Source: Montifringilla adamsi (Eukaryota; Chordata; Aves; Passeriformes; Passeridae). Taken from it: a stretch of 64,000 bases of DNA. This document shows, piece by piece, positions 59,573-64,000 of the stretch. The translations under genes were made by a program, and so were the position numbers. The first letter of the stretch is position 1. Each line of letters begins with the position of its first letter. The stretch spans positions 682,001-746,000 of the forward strand of contig JAGGNK010003336.1 in the NCBI GenBank assembly GCA_017590115.1. The letters are read 5' to 3'. The notes beneath the pieces are model-generated. The model saw nothing but the letters and a program-made list of their open reading frames with translations, did no database searches and was not told the DNA's origin.

Positions 59573-61889
59573 TAAACTACATTTGTCTAAGAAGTTCTGT
59601 GCCTGTGATCTAATACAACTTAGGGAAAAGTTCAGAGCCTGTTTTACACAGGGAGGAGGGCAGGCTGGAGCACACACGTGATCTGTTCTATTAGGGCAGC
59701 TCAGCTGATGGGAAGTCATTTATTAAGCTCCATTACCTGGTGGTTAAAGCACGGATCACTGCTGTCTCTCACAAACGCACAGAAGGTGGGGAGTGTGCCC
59801 ATCCAGAGCACTGATTTCGTACATAAGGCAAAGGTGCTTTTCAAATTCCTGTGGAACCATGAATCCTCAGATTCGTGTTGGGTATGAAGGAGCACAATGT
59901 GAGATCTCATCTTTTGAGTTTTGTTAGCAGTGTCTGACCATCACAAACATTAGCAAGTCTCCAAGAAATGCAGGTAGTCACTGGTTTGCTGTGGTCTGTG
60001 ATTAAATATGCTTTGTTTTCTGTTATACCCAAATTAAACATATTCAGAACCCCCTTTTTATCTGACATCCATAAAGATGTGAACATTTACAAGAGGAAAG
60101 AGAATCCTTGATGCTGAAATGTAACTCAGCTTACAGTTTTTCCTGGTGAAATCAATTCTTCTGGAATGCTGGGTCCCAGGGTTTGCAGTTCTGCCTTGAT
60201 CCCATTCACAATTTCCCATGAGAGCCTTTCTGAAACGCTGCTGGTGAGGAGGGAGCTGAGTAGGAGCAACCCTTGCTGCCTGAGCAAAACTCAGCATGAC
60301 ACAAAGCATCCAGCTCAGCCTCCTTTAGGGTGTTTAAGACACAGACCTCATTTTTCTGGATGAAAAGCAGTGACACTGCCAGCAGCAGCTGTGTCAGCTC
60401 AGGTTCTCCCTGCAGGAGGGACCTACAGGGCTGGAGAGGGGGAGGCACAAATGGCAGAGCCCACTTTTAACCCCACCAAAAAGTTCCCAGTGACTGTCCA
60501 AATCACAGTAAGTGACACTGATCAATAGTGAAAAGTATAGAACCATTAGGATCTGTTTAAAGTGGGGAGCTCAGCTTGCATCCAGAGCATCAATACCTCC
60601 AAGTGGATGAACAATGAATGGCTTGGTCTGGTATCTTAATCACAAAAAACATTCCAGAGGAAAAAATTGAAACCCAGTTTAGGTAAGTAGAAAAGAGGAG
60701 TGTTTTGAGCAGAAAAACCTTTACCCTCCTCCCAGAAAAACCTTAATTGACTCATATCTAACACAGTTAAATCACAATGTTTTATATCCAGTTCATCCCC
60801 ATGAAAAGGTTTTGGTTTTTTATTGTGTTTACTTTTATGGGAAAAATTATATGTAGCAGTTTTTAAGAACTCAAATATCAAAATAAGGTAGAACTACTTT
60901 TAAAGAAGAATAAAAGAAGGAATTTTGAGGAGACACACACAATACAAAATACATTATTTCAAAGTAGACTATATTAATATTTCATATTGCTTAGCACTAA
61001 GATAATCATTACAGGGCAGGACCTGCATCATGCCATATCCATTGATAAATTAGAAATTAATGAAAGACAAAATATTTTAAAAAGTCTTTATTATACTTAT
61101 TTATTGTATTTGAAACATGACTGCCTTGCAGTCATTAAGATTAAGTACAATGAAATTCATCACATTTTTCAACTCACTTTAGATATATTTGGATATTCCT
61201 CAAGCCATTTAAATAATAGTGATGGCTATAAATAAATTTAGCATTTTCCCAGCACTTATTATTATTGGAATGTCTCTATGAACAATGCTGTTTTTGTTAA
61301 CTTGGGACCAATTAATAAAGCAGTGCCTGCCATGATCTGTAGATCATCAAAACACTGATTAAGAAGGCTGTAGCAGCTTTGGTTTTCTCTCTAAAGAAGT
61401 GATCATTTTCACTCCCTGCTGGAGAAACAAGAATTTGCCTACAAACACTACCTACCATTTAAAGGAAAGGAAAAGGTGTGGCTTGCTAACTACTGCTAGG
61501 GGGAAGTTATTTTTTTCTTTATTTCCAAGAGTATTACTTTTTGTCCACCTATTTATAAAAGTAGCAGATACTTCATGGTCCATGTTTCATACTTTTTAGT
61601 CCACCACCACATATTCTATAATAAGTTCCAGTTGAAGTCCAGTGTGATGTGCCTGTTGTGACTCAGTTGGAAATGCTGCATCTCTACTCAGCTTTGCTAA
61701 AAAAGGTGCTGAAATCTATACCCAAGCAAAAGGAGAAGGAAAGGCTCCTGCTCGGCATTATCGATGGCAAACTGCTGTTCTGGGTTAGCACAGTTCAATG
61801 GAACCGAAATAGGGAAGGTGCAGTTCAGCAGAGGCGGGTGAGGAGCTGCAGTTAGGGCCGTGTTTTCCCAGGACTGCAATTTCCCCACT
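59573..61889. other. Unassigned mostly unique DNA
   Basis: No gene recognised. 60960-61400 is complex AT-rich DNA listed separately. Confidence 0.5.
60960..61400. promoter_or_regulatory. Candidate conserved non-coding element
   Basis: Long AT-rich, non-repetitive stretch with GATAATCATTACAG, AGAAATTAATGAAAG, GCAGTCATTAAGATTAAG and GGACCAATTAATAAAGC. There is no repeat signature, and the only frame (82 codons) is AT-driven. It lies about 0.5 kb from the CpG island. The call is by appearance only. Confidence 0.27.
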
Positions 61890-62365
61890 CACGCCTCCTC
61901 TGTCTCTTGGAACTCCTACGTGAATCCAATCTCTTCAGTCGCTCGGATGTTTTTCCCTTAAAGCAGCTTCCTGATCGCCCTCCCATCATCCCAGTTAGAG
62001 CCTTGGCTGTGCCTTGAACAGCTCCGCACGGGCTGAGTCTCGCTTGGTGGAGTGCCAGAAGAGAGATGCAAACAGCTGGAGATGGCCCGTGATGAAGATT
62101 ACAAGTAGCGCTTAAATGGCTTTGTTCCCGTGACCCGGTTCATTTCCTGAGCGCACCGGGTACAAATCCCGTTCTGCCTGCTGCACGGCGTGTTTGCCAT
62201 CGGGGCAGCTCCTCTGTCAGAGGCAGACACGAGCGGAGCCGTGCCAAGGCCGGCTGCCAGCGCGCCCTGCCCTGCCCGGCTCCCCGCGCCGAGCTCACCT
62301 GCCGCAGCTCGCTCCCAGCCCGAGCCGCAGCTGCGTTCAGCAGCCATGCACAGCTATTCCGGGTC
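61890..62365. promoter_or_regulatory. CpG island, candidate promoter or first exon
   Basis: By eye roughly 35 CpG dinucleotides in ~480 bp, in a window whose other unique DNA is CpG-poor. GC content rises toward 62220-62340 (CGCGCC, CCGCGCCGAGC). Unlike the GC-rich CR1 copies it has no LINE signature. On the minus strand a consensus donor GCAG|GTGAGC falls with the exon ending at 62299. CpG islands in birds usually mark promoters, so a minus-strand transcript starting near 62350-62450 is plausible. No downstream exon was identified. Confidence 0.6.
62299..62347 (-). CDS. Hypothetical first coding exon (very tentative)
   Basis: On the minus strand, an ATG at 62347 opens MAAERSCGSGWERAA, then a split codon, before the splice donor GCAG|GTGAGC. 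It is 49 nt long, so the exon would end in phase 1. The start has G at +4 but T at -3, a weak context. I do not recognise the peptide and cannot place exon 2, which would lie at lower coordinates. It may equally be a non-coding first exon or chance. A plus-strand ATG at 62346 opens MHSYSGSCMGNPANWVNPL and stops, with no better support. Confidence 0.15.
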
Positions 62366-63339
62366 CTGCATGGGAAATCCTGCTAATTGGGTAAACCCAC
62401 TCTAGTGTACAGGCACCAACTGGCAGACACAACTTTCACAATGAGAGAGATCCATAATTTTCAAATGTAACTAACAATTTGTGACAATAAAGCAGCAACG
62501 GGAGCCAAGATGCTGGCACTTCTACTTGTCACCTCTTTCAAGCACAGTAACTAGAATTTGCATTTGTTTCCTTTCCAAAGGCAGTTACTTATTTATAAAG
62601 TAGGCATTTAATGCTTGCAGTTTCTTTGGCACGATTTTATTTTAGGCAAAGTCTCTAAAGAGTTTAGTGTTGTCTCTCTTAAGGAAAGTACTCAAAGACT
62701 ACCTAATTAATGCTGCATCAAACCAGAGAAATGGCATCATCCACTCACACAACAGAGACCAGAAGTGTCTCAAAAAGGGTAAATAACAACTGTGAGACAA
62801 GAAAGTGAAGACGATGGGAATGTACAAAATTATGGGTGACACAGACATAGTAAATCAAGAATTCTTGTTTAAACTTCCTAATGGTGACAAGGGCAATGTG
62901 TTTCAAACCTACAGAAGCCAGGAGTCCATTGTCATTCATGATGCAGTGTCTTGGTCAAATGGCTGCATCTCTGTCTCCTTTGTCCCAAGCATATTCCTGG
63001 CTTGTAGGGTGCCTTCGAGGGGATTTTTTTGGTTTTGTTTTTTTTTTTTTTTTCATTTTTAGACCAGGCCCTGGGCTACGACATGCAGGATATCAATCAT
63101 TCTTTCCCTGGAGGTTGAACTCCCCCAAAAAATTCTATGCATGAAGGAAGGTCAGCGCCAGAATAACATTTTTAGAAGAAAAGTATACTTTGCTTGGCAT
63201 TTGACTGTGGGCACAAATCTTTGAAGAGAAAAAAGAAAACAAAAAAGGACAGAAACTTGCAGGGGGGAGGTTTTGAAATGTTGCCTTAAGCAGGGAAGGA
63301 GTGGCTGGATTAAGCAAGGGCAGCTTTTTCAGGTCGCCT
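62366..63339. other. Unassigned DNA, no gene seen
   Basis: AT-rich unique sequence with a T16 run at 63038-63053. Frames here reach 87 codons but run through the T tract. Confidence 0.45.
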
Positions 63340-63520
63340 GTGTGCATGATCCTGGTTGCCGGTGGCAGGGGCGGCCAGGTGAGCCCGAGGTAGGTGGGGA
63401 CACGGCCCTGAGCCGGGGCTGTCAGCGAGCCCCGAGCGGGCTCCAGACACTCGGTGTGGCCGCGAGCCCTGGAGCCGCTCCTGCGCTGCTCCCAGCGCTC
63501 CACCGGGCAGCAAAGCCTCA
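63340..63520. promoter_or_regulatory. Second CpG-rich patch
   Basis: About 180 bp with many CpGs (GGCCGCGAGCCC, GAGCCGCTCCTGCG, CCAGCGCTCCACCGGG) and a plus-strand donor-like GGCCAG|GTGAGC near 63377. It has no CR1 signature. It may belong with the island at 61890-62365 as a second promoter-proximal segment. Confidence 0.4.
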
Positions 63521-64000
63521 CCATCTCTTCTGTCAAAAACTCCTGCTTCACCTGTTGCTCTTCTGCTGTTTGTGGATTTTTTTTTAATTTTTTTTTTTTT
63601 TTGTGTGATTCCTTAATTATTCCTTGTCAGAACAAGTTTGGTAGGCTGTCTGGAAAAGGAGGCTGGAGTCATTAAATCTAACAGTTCTGATATGGCTTCT
63701 GAACAGCTCCTAAGTGCCAATTGATGGATGGCTGTCTGGAACAATATCCTCATTCTTGCTGATATTCCCCACCAAATCCAAGTCATACAAAGTGTCTCAG
63801 AATCCCAGCAATCACCTATTAGCAATAAATTATTCTGTGGCACTCCAGATCTCTTTCAATCCTTTCCAATACACCAACTCCATATGGCATTTGGAAAGGA
63901 TTAGGCATCATATGGATAATGTGCACATTTGGAGTTTTGTTAAAAATGAGAGGAAGGGAAAGAGACCCCAAAGCCAAGTTTCACTGTTAGGAGAATAATG
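63521..64000. other. Unassigned DNA, no gene seen
   Basis: T-rich run at 63577-63602 (interrupted by AA), then ordinary AT-rich DNA to the window end. Confidence 0.5.

Noticed and set aside
62346..62405. Plus-strand start MHSYSGSCMGNPANW in the CpG island, considered as a first exon
   Set aside because: Stops after 19 codons unless spliced at a weak GTAAAC site; peptide not recognised.
1..64000. CRISPR array, operons, bacterial or phage genes, tRNA or rRNA
   Set aside because: No regularly spaced repeats, no dense co-directional genes, no cloverleaf or rRNA text seen; repeats are avian LINE and ERV types.

Overview
This window reads as vertebrate, specifically bird, nuclear DNA. The main evidence is at least eleven pieces of CR1 LINE retrotransposons. 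They carry the avian CR1 3' end (the 'GGTTGGAAGGGACCTT' signature and the (ATTCTATG)-like tail, on either strand), and one keeps a relic of the reverse transcriptase motif LGPGLFNIFINDL. Three or four endogenous-retrovirus LTRs resemble LTR families I associate with songbirds (Passeriformes); the order-level call is inference. Background DNA is AT-rich and CpG-poor, with no bacterial-style gene packing.

I find no protein-coding exon I can defend. The long open frames are chance frames, or lie antisense to GC-rich CR1 DNA or through homopolymer tracts. The window is best described as intergenic or deep-intronic DNA, possibly flanking or inside a large gene. No tRNA, rRNA or CRISPR array is evident.

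Layout: 1-9 kb holds an inverted pair of an unidentified ~105 bp repeat (1427-1531 and 2263-2374) and two plus-strand LTR-like segments (about 3911-4297 and 7285-7756). 9-10.3 kb has a minus-strand CR1 3' end and a well-bounded 450 bp solo LTR (9804-10253) with 7 bp terminal inverted repeats and a 4 bp target duplication. 14-18 kb has three plus-strand CR1 pieces and a possible further LTR. 21.6-23.7 kb has AT-rich, enhancer-like sequence followed by a ~460 bp A/C-only array with strong G-quadruplex potential on the minus strand. 24-36 kb has four more CR1 pieces. 36-43 kb is mostly unique DNA with a perfect 44 bp palindrome at 40468-40511. 43.4-44.8 kb is a GC-rich nest of CR1 pieces in opposing orientations plus a minisatellite. 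45-56 kb is mostly unique, with the best conserved-noncoding candidate at about 54.0-54.3 kb. 56-59.6 kb has two CR1 pieces. The right end has a CpG island (about 61890-62365) with a consensus minus-strand splice donor, and a second CpG-rich patch at 63340-63520. These are the most likely places for a promoter or first exon.

There is no operon-like logic here. The story is transposon accumulation in a regulatory or gene-poor landscape, with a promoter-like edge near the right end. Conserved-element calls rest on appearance alone (dense homeodomain, POU and similar motifs in complex AT-rich DNA) and need a cross-species alignment.
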